A stretch of DNA of 64,000 nt from Tigriopus japonicus (Eukaryota; Arthropoda; Copepoda; Harpacticoida; Harpacticidae), in NCBI GenBank assembly GCA_010645155.1, contig JAAGOF010000055.1, positions 189,861 through 253,860 of the forward strand. Direction: 5' to 3'. Position numbers and translations under genes: made by a program. Of this stretch, positions 23,301-34,014 are shown piece after piece (position 1 is the stretch's first letter; each line of letters starts with the position of its first letter). The notes under the pieces were generated by a model that searched no databases, was not told where the DNA came from, and saw nothing but the letters and a program-made list of their open reading frames with translations.

Positions 23301-25517
23301 GGTAGCTCCAATGACAATGATTTCTCCTCGGTTGTCTAAACCGTCCATAAGAGCCAATAGCGTGGAAACGATACTGGAATGAATCTGATCTTGCCGGGAA
23401 GATCGGACAGGGGCCAGACCATCGATTTCATCGAAAAAGATGATGGAAGGTCGCATGAGGTAGGCCTGGTCAAAGAGGAGTCGAAGTTGGCGCTCGGATT
23501 CGCCGATCCATTTACTGAGACAATCCGCTCCTTTCCGCATGAAGAAGGCGACTTTACGTCCATCATTTGAGCATTCAGAGGCTAGAGCACGAGCTACTAA
23601 GGTCTTTCCAGTGCCAGGAGGTCCGTAGAATAAGACTCCCCTTGGTGGAGCCAAAGAAAAGTTCTTGAACACTTCAGGATAGAGTAATGGAAACACGACC
23701 ATCTCCTTGAGACTGTTGATGTGACTTTGAAGTCCACCCACACTATCAAAGGTTACTCCCATGTCCATCTCCATAGGAGACACATCAGCCAAACTGGCGC
23801 CTACTTTTTGACGATCGCGGAAAATGGCCTTGGACACGTCATCTTTGCCCATGTTCAAAGGCAACAACTTAGCCCGTTCAATATTCATGCGTTTGGTTTT
23901 CCGTTTCTGAAATTTCTCCTCATCCGTCTTGTCATCCTCGGAGCTACTCGAGCTGGTGTCCCGATAGCGAACCTGATCTTCTTTTGATTGATTGGCAGTG
24001 GGTCTCAAGGACCTCCCATTGGCATTGGGTAAGCTGGTGGTTCGTCTCAGAACCTGATTGGGTCGAGGAGTGGTTCTCTCCACATATTCTTCTTCAAAAC
24101 GTCGTATCGTTTGTCGGTTTTCACGCATGTTGTACCGATTGGCTTGTCGCCGGCCGCTGCGGCCTCCAGATCCACCATTCCCATGAAATTCCTCATCCGA
24201 GGAATACTGATCGAGATTTCGCAGTTCCTGGGAACCACGACGGGAGGTGCGGCTCACATTCGGCTCAGGAACTTCATACTGGAATCGATTGACGGGCATG
24301 CGGCTACGCGTAGGGCGACCGTTACGCATATTAACGGCCACAGGCTCGACCACTTGGCTGGTTGTGGAACGTGAACGGGGCTTTTTGTCGGCGATTTCGG
24401 CCTCATCTCCCGAAATTTCGGACTCCGATCCGGCGGAAGAAGGCTCGTTGGCCGCTCGATCGCTTCTCAATTGGTTTCGTTGGCGTAAACTTCGTCGCTG
24501 TCGACTATCGGCCCTGGGTGGCGGCTCTAAATGCGAGTCTTCGTCCATGGCTTCCTCTCCGCGTTCTTCCTCTTCGGTCATGGCACGTGAAGCGGCGGGT
24601 GGACCCCCCTTGGGACTTTGGGGACTGCTGCATTGAGGTCGAACGGCGCCCGGTTCAGATTTCGGTCCGGCGGCTCGTGAGCCGGTTCTGGGCGGCGGTT
24701 GATCCGAGATCTCGGCTTCATCGTCACTCGTCAAGGTTTCGTGATAGCGCTGTCGGGCTTTGGATTGACGTGACCGGAGATCACGGGTAAACCGGCGTTG
24801 AAACTCGCTTTGTTCGTCCTCGGACGTCAAATTGTGCAATTGAACTCGTCGCAATCGTCGCCGACCCCGATAGGGTGAGGCGGATTTGGCCGAGGGCGAA
24901 AATTGGACGTGATGGCGGAAAAAGGGCGATTCGGCGCGCGATCCAGCCGCATTAACCGGCTCTTCAGGCGTGGGCGGTTCCTCTTCATCGAGCTCATTTT
25001 CTTCGGCCGGAGCGCCGCCGCCAACACCGCCGCGACGAGGCCGATGATACGGATTAATGTGTCCCTCTTGGACCATTTTCCGGTGCAAGATCACGTCGTT
25101 GTGGACCATCCAATCGGTGCCCATGCACGTGTAGTTGAGTTTGCGTTGACGACTCGATCGGCGAATCACCGACGAGGCCGACAAATTGTCATCCGCGGGT
25201 TCGGGGGCCAATTCGGCGTTTCCGCCCGTGGACGACGGGTTCATACCGCTCACCGGGCTCAAGGGAGCGTCGGAGGCTGAACCCGTCGATATGGGCATGG
25301 CCGTTCGCGACGTCGAAGTCCGTCGTCGTTGAGTGCGCGGCGAAAGAGCCAAAGGCGAACGGGACGATTGACGGCGAGTGGAGCGCGTGGGCGAAGATGA
25401 AGAGCGTGGAACGACCGGTGAAGGCACGGGCGAAGCCACGGGGGGCAAAGGCGGCAATGATGAACGCGTTTGTCGCTTGAGTCGCGGCGTGGAAAGGTTG
25501 GGCGTGCGCGTGGCCAT
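20317..25517 (-). CDS. ATAD2: ATAD2-type AAA+ ATPase and bromodomain protein, complete, three exons
   Basis: Exons in coding order: 25517-22204, 22136-22067 and 21174-20317, all GT-AG. They total 4242 nt, giving 1413 residues plus stop, with consistent phases. Seen: residues 1-550 are disordered, rich in Ser/Arg/Pro with acidic clusters. The first AAA+ module (about 585-850) has Walker A GPPGTGKT (632-639), Walker B IIFFDEID (692-699) and arginine-finger region ALRRPGRFDR. A second, degenerate AAA module has GSKGQGLTT (911-919) in place of Walker A. The bromodomain (about 1105-1215) has the acetyl-lysine-reading Asn in ALAYNND (Asn1175) and is split by both introns. A Lys/Glu-rich linker follows, and the tail ends LLEKRVISFKA. 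Known: ATAD2 proteins are nuclear chromatin factors that oligomerise through AAA modules and bind acetylated histone tails. Length matches the family (about 1400 residues). The ATG at 25517 has a good context (GCAGCATGGCC). ATAD2 and ATAD2B cannot be told apart here. Confidence 0.95.
21704..22011. mobile_element. Miniature inverted-repeat element in ATAD2 intron 2
   Basis: The ends CAGGGTCGGCGGCCCAAGTG and, on the complement, CAGGGTCGGCGGTCCAAGTG are almost perfect terminal inverted repeats around 308 bp of AT-rich DNA. The CAGGG ends resemble hAT-superfamily termini. No clear 8-bp target duplication is seen at the flanks (CGACAATA versus CATTTAAA), so the copy is probably old. There is no transposase frame, so it is non-autonomous. 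It sits wholly inside the intron. Confidence 0.7.
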
Positions 25518-26805
25518 GCTGCCACTCTCTCCTCGATGGGACCGGAAGAGAAGGAGCGATGGATGACCGGAGATGTAAGTAATCCTCCCCTCGAGCCAAC
25601 ACTCGTTCGATCAACCCGGGTGAAGCTTGGGATTTATATCGTCATTATTTTTTGTCTCCGTCGTCTTCGTCGTCGTCGTCCTCGTTGTTTTTCCTCACTT
25701 TCTTTAGTTCTTTCTTTCTTCATTCGCTCCGTCGCTCGGTCGGTCGGCCTGTGGTCCTTGTTTTTGTTGCTTTTCGGAGCGGCACTCCAATGTCCAAAGG
25801 TGACCGAGATGACTTGGGTCAAAGTTTAAAGGCGGAAACCATTCGACTTGAATACTCCAAACCATTTGGCGAAAAGAGTCATGCAAGTAGTTTTGATGCC
25901 TCAAAGTCTAATACTATTGGCTTCTTTAGAACGAAAATCGCTCTCTGTAAGAAAAGTTTGATGACCGATTGGATATTTCTTCTTGAAACTCGTCACTCTG
26001 GTCGCCATCAGCTGTGTCATTCTTCACCGGCGGAGTCCTGCCAGCCAGGAGCATCAGGTTTGCCAAGCCAGAAATACTTTTTTTAATTTTTCTAAGTCTG
26101 GCTCAAGACTCTCAAATGAAAGCTTGAATATAATGGACTTTTTCTAGAAGACTTAGCTAGCGTCATTTATTGCACTACATAGCGGACCCAGCAAGAAATG
26201 AGAGGAAACCTCGTGTTGTAACAATGAGCCCGTTCGTTTTTGAAATCATGGAATTTATATTTGACTGACTCAAGTAAATCTTCTTTTTCTCTTCATTCTT
26301 TTGTTCAGAACACGAATTTCATCCACCGCATACTGAATTGGCTAGCATTTGTCGACTTGGCATCACTAACAACATAGCGTTATTTACGGATTCAGGTCAT
26401 AGGAAACGTGCGCCAAAACTAATGTCAATCAGCTGGTGAACGCCTCGTTTTAAATCAACATTTTGCGTCAAGAGGGCGGTAGCATCGCAAGCAAATTGTT
26501 CAAGGTCGTTTCAGTGTCGGGAGAGTTTACCTGTGTATCAAATGCAAAATTATTTGCCTTAAGATGCCTTTTTCAGCACATCTAGTATTTTTCAACTAAC
26601 TTGGACACTATCCCTCACACTTTTTGACTGAAAAAAGTTTAAGAGGCCATGAGCTGAAAAGCTCACCTATATTTGCTTCATATAACAGCAGGTGACAAGG
26701 AAACATCCTCCTGCAGGAGATGATTTTGCGCAATTTCATCTGATTTATTAAAAGAGAAGGGTAGAATATATTATTAAAATTTTATATTATAACTTTTACC
26801 AAGTG
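25518..26805. other. ATAD2 upstream region
   Basis: The first 300 bases hold the ATAD2 5' UTR and presumed promoter, with a CGT/CTT-rich stretch around 25640-25740. The remainder becomes AT-rich. No gene, TATA element or known repeat is recognised. Confidence 0.4.
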
Positions 26806-27038
26806 CTTTTAAACCATTCAAAGCATGCTGAAAAATGTGATTAAGCACCTAAAATGTGTTTGACACCATGTACCTTCTATAGTGCTCTAGTACCTTCAAG
26901 ATTGTGTCCTTCAACAAAACCGCAAGTCACATTAATCACAACTCCCTGAGATGTCTATTTTGTTTGTTTCAGAGTCCTGATAAGTAATGGTAACAATCCA
27001 ATCACCAATCATTTTCACGATAGTTTGCCTAACTAGGT
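26806..27038 (+). repeat. Long inverted repeat, left arm (233 bp)
   Basis: This is nearly identical in complement to 30399-30631; only about three mismatches were seen by eye. The outer edge begins CTTTTAAACCATTCAAAGCA and the inner edge ends GCCTAACTAGGT. Similarity stops abruptly at both edges. No target-site duplication could be identified. Confidence 0.85.
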
Positions 27039-29642
27039 CTGCCAATTAGCTTTGTGATTCTATCAACTTTCTGTTGAAAGCTATGCGGAAAAAACTTTTC
27101 CTTGGAAGTAAACGTAAATGGCACCCCTTACTTTATTCCACTATGATGTATTCCACTATTTAACTATGATGTAGAGGACTAGGAACTATCTAGGAACTAC
27201 TAATGATGTCACATGTACCCCTAAAAGGGAGTACACTTAACCTCTTTTTCCCCAATACGTAGGAGGGTCCAAAACTCAACAAGTACGAAGTGTTTCTCCC
27301 ATGTTAAAAACTCGAGGGCCTGTATCCTTACCACCTCATTTGTGAAAATTTGGCCTAAATAGACATCTTGTACCCTACCAATGACTTTTTGTAAAAATCT
27401 AAATTCTAATTAGCTATTAAGAAACAAGAAACACCATTCATTCAATAAGCATGGCAGAAATATATTAACCAGAGGCACTGAACGGGTACAAAGCAAAAGC
27501 AAACATCATAAGCATGATAAATTGAAAGTAAAAATGAAATTTAGGCACACAATTTCAAATCAAGAAAGATTGAGCAACAATGCTATCCAAGATTCATAAA
27601 TTTAATGAAGATTTCAGAGTATGACAACTAAATAAAAAGTGAAACATAAAGCAATGATTTTCTTGAAAATGGTAAGAGAATTGTGGATCAAATAACAAAA
27701 TTTTGTAATCAAATCCCACCACAGTATCATTTTGGTTAGAAGGAGACATACATGGATCATATTTTCCAAAGGACAACAAAGTTCATCACCAAGAATTCTG
27801 GTAGACAGGACTTTAGTAGATTGGTATATTGGGTATATTTTGGTAGCTTGAAAGTATTCTGATTGGTTTTATCCTTGACCCTGAATTCTACACTTTTCTG
27901 AATTCTTCTTGATCTTTTGTGTACTTGGAGTTTTTATTACCCAAAGATGGAGAGCACTCTTAGTTATTGTTCATCAATGGATAATGAACCAAGGTAGGAA
28001 GGCGAGAGTAAAAATAGTCCAATTGGAAGTTCTTCTCAACATTTGCTTCTCTGTTAATTTTCTGCGTCCTTGTTTAAGATAAGGAAACATTAGCCACGGC
28101 AATTTAAGTTAGGGAAAAGTATTGAATCTTCCTAGTGCTCGAAACATTTTTGACCGAGATGTGCTGAGATTGTAAGTCACTAGAAGTAACGTAGCATATG
28201 GCTGAATATGTTACATTCATAACAACACATGGGTATGATGATTAGGGTTTCAAAATTTCCAGCAAAACATTTGAAAAATCGCCAAATTTTCGCCAAATTT
28301 CTTTTTACTAACAACCTAATGTACATAAATAGTCAATCATGCTGAAGTAATCAACAAGGAATACCTCAAATGGTAAATTCTTCAGTTTTGTTTTTCAACT
28401 TTTATTTCAACTTTTATCTTTTGATACACATTTCATGACAAAAGTTCTCGAAGAAAAACGGAATGCCACCATATTGACTTTCCTTCATAAATTTCATTTG
28501 TAGCACTTAGAACTCGTTTTGGTTTGTAATTTGTGAACAAAATTGAAATTTTAGTGATGCCAAGTAACAAAATCTTTCGGACTCTTTTCTAAAATGCTAT
28601 GAAATTTATAACTCTTTAAAAGCAATGTTAATGGTATTATTATTACGTTAACGAAATCTGACCAATTGCCATTAAAAAATCCCAAAATGTGACGTGATCA
28701 CTCAAAAAGTAAAAAAACACATTTTTATATCAAGATATTGTTCCTGCCCTGTAATTTGACCATATGATAATAGATTGAGTAGTAGACCATAAAGAGGGCG
28801 TAACCAAAACCAAACGGGCGCAATCGCAAAATAATAGGATGAACAATTTATTTAGGATTTCAATTGGCCCTACCATTAGGAAAATCAAATTGGGAATTTT
28901 TTTAAAATCAGTTACATATGCATTTGCCGAAGCTTTTGACTTCATAAAGTCTCTTTTTCCCAAACTCGCTAGTTAAAAATTCTTGTAGGCATTTTTTACC
29001 GATTTTAACTAGTACACAGAATGTCATTCCATGTAAAAGGAAAAAAAGAGAAAACCCGTGTGGGGAAAAGTCATGTCTGATAAAAGCATCGGTCTGTAAG
29101 GGAGTTGGAATTAGCTGCCCCATAAAGGGCATGCCCCATGCCCTGCCCATAGGACAAAATCTTACTTAAATGAGGGTATATAAAAGAGTTAACTACTGAT
29201 CTGCAATTTTATTTCAGTTTATATAAAATCTTGAATTCTACTTTTTTTAACTGAACACACACATTGAAGGAGAGTTTTATCCTCTTTCATGTACAGCATT
29301 TGATAGAGTCAAAATAAATCTAGTTTTGTAACTGTTTATTTCAATTTTCGTGTAAAACATCAAATAATAATGAACAATTTTAAATAATGATAAAATAATT
29401 GGCCATCAATTTTCTGATCGTTACTACAGTGTTTCAAAGCAAAAAACAGAATCAACTTTGAAGGCTAACATCTCATGCATAATTCAAGACAACAAGGTTT
29501 TTTCCTTGTACCTGAAAGAGTCAAGGTTTAGCTTTCAAAAAACTACAACTAAAGTGAGAGCTTTCTTTTGTTTTTAAAACGACGGCAAAAAGGTTGAGTA
29601 TCAGTTTTTCTCAACGCACTTTGGTGGATTCCTGGAGATCAA
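27039..29642. other. AT-rich spacer between the inverted-repeat arms
   Basis: About 2.6 kb with no convincing coding frame, tRNA or transposase. It is bounded on the left by the 233-bp arm and on the right by the smaller nested inverted repeat, so it may be inserted DNA. Confidence 0.4.
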
Positions 29643-29716
29643 GACCATCTCTCATATTACTATGGTCTATGACACCAAGAAGAAGCCTGAGTCCATGGAC
29701 AGCTTGAAGACGAAGC
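29643..29716 (+). repeat. Nested inverted repeat, left copy (74 bp)
   Basis: Matches 30292-30365 in complement with two mismatches seen. Both copies read in the same frame as ISHITMVYDTKK, then diverge. This suggests a fragment of a former coding element present in two inverted copies. Confidence 0.75.
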
Positions 29717-30291
29717 TCGGCTCCAGAGTGCATAATTATTTGATATGGGCTGCCATGGCTCCCTCCTTTTTCGCGGCCCCTCGCAGATGTCTCCTCCCCA
29801 ACGAAACCCACAATTAAATACGATGTCTACAGTATGAAGATGTATACTGAGACCCAGTATTGCCTGGGCACATTCTGCGGAAAATTTGCAATGTGTCATT
29901 TATCCTCTCCACAATTGTCCATAATTTTTCCATACAGATGAACGTACAGTTATATTTCCTTTGATTTATTTTACAGACCTTGACATGACCAAGGGTTTCA
30001 ATAAAGATTCAATTTAATTATCAGTGTCACGATGAAATTCTCCAACACACAGTGTGTAGAAGCAAAAAACCGAAAAATCCTTGCCCTTGCCTCGCCTTCA
30101 CACATGTCTGTTGCCATCAATAGTTGCCATCTGGATATGTGGCATCAACCAAGGCTTTACTATCTGTTTTCTGACCTCTAAGTACTCTTTTGCCCCCACT
30201 GTGAGGCGATTAGCAAATTAGAATGGCAGTATCCTCTTGCTTTTGATTAGAAGGTTGCCTATGACAATCTTGTTGCGGCTGCCACTCCCAG

Positions 30292-30365
30292 GCTTCGTCT
30301 TGAAGCTGTCCATGGACTCAGGATTCTTCTTGGTGTCATAGACCATAGTAATATGAGAGATGGTC
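30292..30365 (-). repeat. Nested inverted repeat, right copy (74 bp)
   Basis: Partner of 29643-29716. It lies only 33 bp inside the right 233-bp arm, whereas its partner is 2.6 kb from the left arm. The two halves are therefore not symmetric. Confidence 0.75.
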
Positions 30366-30398
30366 ATGATAGGTTATAGTATAGTGATAGATAGTATT

Positions 30399-30631
30399 AC
30401 CTAGTTAGGCAAACTATCGTGAAAATGATTGGTGATTGGATTGTTACCATTACTTATCAGGACTCTGAAACAAACAAAATAAACATCTCAGGGAGTTGTG
30501 ATTAATGTGACTTGCGGTTTTGTTGAACGACACAATCTTGAAGGTACTAGAGCACTATAGAAGGTACATGGTGTCAAACACATTTTAGGTGCTTGATCAC
30601 ATTTTTCAGCATGCTTTGAATGGTTTAAAAG
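30399..30631 (-). repeat. Long inverted repeat, right arm (233 bp)
   Basis: Complement of 26806-27038 at near identity. Together the arms enclose 3.36 kb. The retrotransposon reverse-transcriptase remnant begins about 100 bp to the right. Confidence 0.85.
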
Positions 30632-30719
30632 TGTAAAGTGATATGAAAAGTCTCTACCAAAAAGCCCAAAGAAACAACCAGGGCTCATCCATCTGCTTGA
30701 GATCTTTCCTTCAACATTG

Positions 30720-31922
30720 CTTAGAACTCCACCAAAAAAACAAGGTTCCCAATTTTCCCTTGCTCCCAGTGTTTGCTTGCTGAAGATTCAATCCTGGGGC
30801 CAATTTTCAAGGAAGAAACTCAGATTGCGTTGGAGCACCAAACGAGCAAAGCATGTGGCCTCCGAGGATTTTCACCAACACATCTGAAGTGTCTTTCCCA
30901 CTGCCTGGTGAAAATTCTCACCTGCGTCTTCAATGAGTGTCTTGAATCAGCTTGGCTTCCAAAGAGCTGGCTCAATTCAACTCTCTTTTTCATATTCAAA
31001 AAGGGTACCAGATCTGAACCAAATAATTACAGATCAATTACCATCCAAGATCCTTTTGTAAAGGTCTTCTCGTCTCTCACAAATAATTGACTGTTGGAAT
31101 TTGTGGACCGCAGGAACTTACTTGCATATCAACAATTTGGGTTCACAAAAGGAAAAGGTACACTTGGAGCAACTGCACTTCTAAGAGAGGTTGCCTCTCA
31201 ACACCTAGCTGAGAAGAAGAGGACATATGTGGCCTTCATTGATATTAGGAAAGCGTTTGACTTCATTAATTGGTCAAAGCTAGTGGTCAAACTCTTGGTC
31301 ATGGGCATACCATTTTGTTTGGTGCTTCTCATTTTCAACACCCTTCAGAATGTTCAAATGTTTATCCGATCCAGAGAAAGGGTATCAAAAAGTTTCACGA
31401 CACATAACGGTGTACCTCAGGGCAATCCCTACTCACCCATTCTCTTCAACCTTTTCCTGCGTGATTTGCTTGAATCTCTTCACCACAGGGGAGTGCTTGT
31501 TGGTTGGAAAAGAGTTCTGAAACTTATCCTGAATGCAGACGGCATCTGTTTAGTGGCAGACATCCAAGAGGACCTACAACAGGCCTTGAACAACCTCAAA
31601 TCATATTGCGACCCCAATGACTTAGAAGTGAACACTTCAAAATCTAAGATTCTAGTGTTTCATAAAGGGCGGCTACCAAAATGTTTGTTGCTTTTCAAAA
31701 ATGATCCCCTTGAGCGGGTCAACGAGTTTTCTTATCTGGGGATTATCTTCTCCTCCTGACTTGTTTTCTCTGCTCACCTTTGAGAAATTAACATCAAAGC
31801 CCAACAAGGATTGGCTTCCTATTTTCATGTCTCAATCTACGACGGCTCCCCTTTTGCCCAGTCATGAGGGTATTTCAAATCTATATTGTGTCCATCTACA
31901 ATTACACCCTACCAGTGTGGAC
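30720..31922 (+). pseudogene. Non-LTR retrotransposon reverse transcriptase, decayed (left part)
   Basis: Reverse-transcriptase-like sequence is readable from about 30773. It has LPKSWLNSTLFFIFKKGTRSEPNNYRSI (fingers and motif 1 region, in part), AYQQFGFTKGKGT, YVAFIDIRKAFD (motif A, with the first catalytic Asp) and NGVPQGNPYSPILFNLFL (motif B). Motif C, normally YADD or FADD, reads NADG here, so a catalytic Asp is lost. An in-frame TGA interrupts at 31088-31090 and another TGA follows SYLGIIFSS at 31757-31759, after which the frame shifts. No endonuclease domain is seen upstream. The element is interrupted at 31922 by a hAT-type insertion and resumes at 33213. It is a dead LINE-type copy; the clade is not resolved. 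Known: such enzymes prime reverse transcription on nicked target DNA. Confidence 0.85.
31915..31922. repeat. Target-site duplication, left copy (GTGTGGAC)
   Basis: An exact 8-bp duplicate of 33213-33220, flanking the inserted element. It fits the hAT target preference nTnnnnAn. Confidence 0.85.
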
Positions 31923-31980
31923 TAGAGCTGTGCATCGGATCCGAAAGGTCCCCAAAATCCAATCCGAACTTGATTTCTTT

Positions 31981-32190
31981 AATCCGAATCCGAATCCGAC
32001 AGCTTCCATTCAATCCGAACGAATCCGAATCCGAAAATTTGCAACTCAATCCGAACGAATCCGAATCCGAAAAGTTTTGCCTAATCCGAACGAATCCGAA
32101 TCCGAAAATCTTCTGCCCAATCCGAACGAATCCGAATCCGAAAATTTGGCGCAAAATCCGAAAAAAATCCGAAAATTTGGCGATAATCCG
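31981..32190 (+). repeat. Subterminal repeat array, left end of the hAT element
   Basis: About four units of 35-36 bp start AATCCGAACGAATCCGAATC. Degraded AATCCGAAAA pieces follow up to about 32190. Unit spacers vary (TTTGCAACTC, GTTTTGCCT, TCTTCTGCCC). Confidence 0.85.
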
Positions 32191-32999
32191 AAAAAATCCG
32201 AATTTTTTTAGCTCAATCAGACATTAATTCAAAATTTTTTTGCTCATTCCGATTTAAATCTGATTATTTTGTTATTTTGGCCTAAATTGGAAATAACAAC
32301 ACTATTTCAACTAGAAGTGCCCAGAACACAATCTTTTAATATAATCTATTTTATTAATAATTCCACATTAAGTCTTGATTTTTTTACCTTCTTGGCATTT
32401 TCCAGGAAAAAATAAGCATTTTCTTGTTTTTATGCAAAATATTTCAGGACAATTAGAGCAAATTAATGAATAGCACAATAGAATTTCCCAAAATGAACCA
32501 AATATGTTAAAATGTTTACGAAAGGATATAATTTCAAAAAATCACAATCATACCAACAGTCAAATGCAGAAAAAACTGCGTAATTAAATGGGGTAAAAAC
32601 ATTTTTATCTTTAAGTCAGTTTGGTGTCAAGTGGGCTGATATTTACGCACTTAATTGTAATCCAGGGGTGAATACTTGGCAAAATCTTTACTTTATTCAA
32701 ATAGGATGGTTTTGCTTTAAAGACGTTTTGTAACTTTTTTTTTCTACGTGTAAAAAACCTTTCTATGATTCTCTTAATATAGAAATATTTGATCTGCAAA
32801 TGCTATTATTTAATTGGTAAAATCTGAAACATTATAATACCCTGTGGAGTCATTAAAAAATTCAGAGTTGAAGGCAGGAGATTGCATTTAAATCATAAAA
32901 AAGGTCTCATTATGAAAATATTGTGAATTGAAATAAGAAAGTAAAATGAAAATTTCGGATTGGTTTCGGATTATGTCGGATCCGAAAAATATTTCGCAA

Positions 33000-33165
33000 A
33001 TCCGAATCCGAATCCGACAGGTTTTGGCGAATCCGAACGAATCCGAATCCGAAAATTCGCGCTTAAATCCGAACGAATCCGAATCCGAAAATTCGCGCTT
33101 AAATCCGAACGAATCCGAATCCGAAAATTCTTGCGTCAATCCGAACGAATCCGAATCCGATCGGA
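33000..33165 (+). repeat. Subterminal repeat array, right end of the hAT element
   Basis: About four units of the same 35-36 bp repeat stand in the same orientation on the plus strand as at the left end, not inverted. Two adjacent units share the spacer TTCGCGCTTA exactly. A GGATCCGATC-rich palindromic stretch joins the array to the right terminal repeat. Confidence 0.85.
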
Positions 33166-33212
33166 TTCGGATCCGATCGGATCCGACTTTTCGGATCCGA
33201 TGCACAGCTCTA

Positions 33213-33735
33213 GTGTGGACTAGCTGCCAGATATCCCAGAACAACTGGGAGGCCACAAACACTACACTGACAAAGTTTCTCAAACGGTACATTGGACTTC
33301 CTTTCTCCTCCAACAACGCAATAGTTCACCTTCTCACCTCAACCACATCCCTTGAAACTTGGCTTAAACAGATAGGCTGTGATTGCATCTCTTCTATAAA
33401 ACTGGGCCCAGAATTTGTTGGCATTCAACTAACCCTGTTCAACAATCTTCCCAAAAACCTGATGGACTCTGTTGCAACTATTCCCACTTACTTTTGGAGA
33501 AGTTGTACCCTTCCCCAAATTCATATGAATCTGGCACATAGAAGGAAAATATTCAAAAAAAATATTAGACATCAACCATCATTGACCAGAAGGAATTTCA
33601 TCTAGTTTCCTCACACGAGTGTGTTTGTTTGCTGTGTGGAGGGCACTCTCATCCCTACCATGCTTTGTACTTTTGTAACCATATGAAACCATGACAATGA
33701 TTTAAGACATTGCAATAAATTTCTTGATAAATTGG
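33213..33735 (+). pseudogene. Non-LTR retrotransposon, continuation and 3' end
   Basis: This resumes directly after the hAT insertion with TSCQISQNNWEATNTTLTKF and runs to TAG at 33603-33605. Beyond it, another frame reads CVCLLCGGHSHPYHALYFC, a Cys/His-rich segment like the zinc-knuckle tails of some LINEs, which suggests a frameshift near 33600. The copy ends with GCAATAAATTTCTTGAT at about 33735, shared with the fragment at 18721-18800. Confidence 0.75.
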
Positions 33736-33894
33736 CAACCCTAGCACCAAGTCAGATTGTGACAAAATCAACAAAGAAGTACTCTGGTTTGTCATTGAAC
33801 TTCGTCAGAATCAGCTGAATGTTCAAGTCAATCATTGGCACCAGTGTAAGCCTATAACAGCCAGTCTCTAAACAGGGTCGTTAGGTTCTTCACT

Positions 33895-34014
33895 GAACAC
33901 TTGGTTATCTTCTCATTTCTCTACCCTCCTGTTTCTCTGCACTTTGGCCTAGTTGACTCGCACAGATAGGAGGCTTCAAGGGCTAGATTCCACTAAATAT
34001 GGAATTGTTCACAT
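33895..34014 (-). repeat. Dispersed repeat, copy 2
   Basis: Inverted relative of 18825-18945. In both places a LINE 3'-end fragment lies within a few hundred bases, but the order of the two pieces differs. Confidence 0.55.

Larger units (their letters stand above)
31923..33212. mobile_element. hAT-type non-autonomous DNA transposon (1290 bp)
   Basis: The terminal inverted repeats start TAGAGCTGTGCATCGGATCC and are perfect for 24 bp, then continue with mismatches. The insertion is flanked by the 8-bp duplication GTGTGGAC and cleanly splits a reverse-transcriptase remnant whose two halves read across the empty site. The TAGAG termini and 8-bp duplication are hallmarks of the hAT superfamily. 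Just inside each end lies an array of a 35-36 bp unit built on AATCCGAACGAATCCGAATC, about four units per side. The core (about 32215-32945) is AT-rich with no transposase, so mobility would need a transposase supplied in trans. Intact ends and a perfect duplication imply insertion after the LINE copy was in place. Confidence 0.9.

Noticed and set aside
26806..30631. Reading the long inverted repeat as a CRISPR array or a viral terminal repeat
   Set aside because: There are only two inverted copies, no regular spacers and no viral genes between them.
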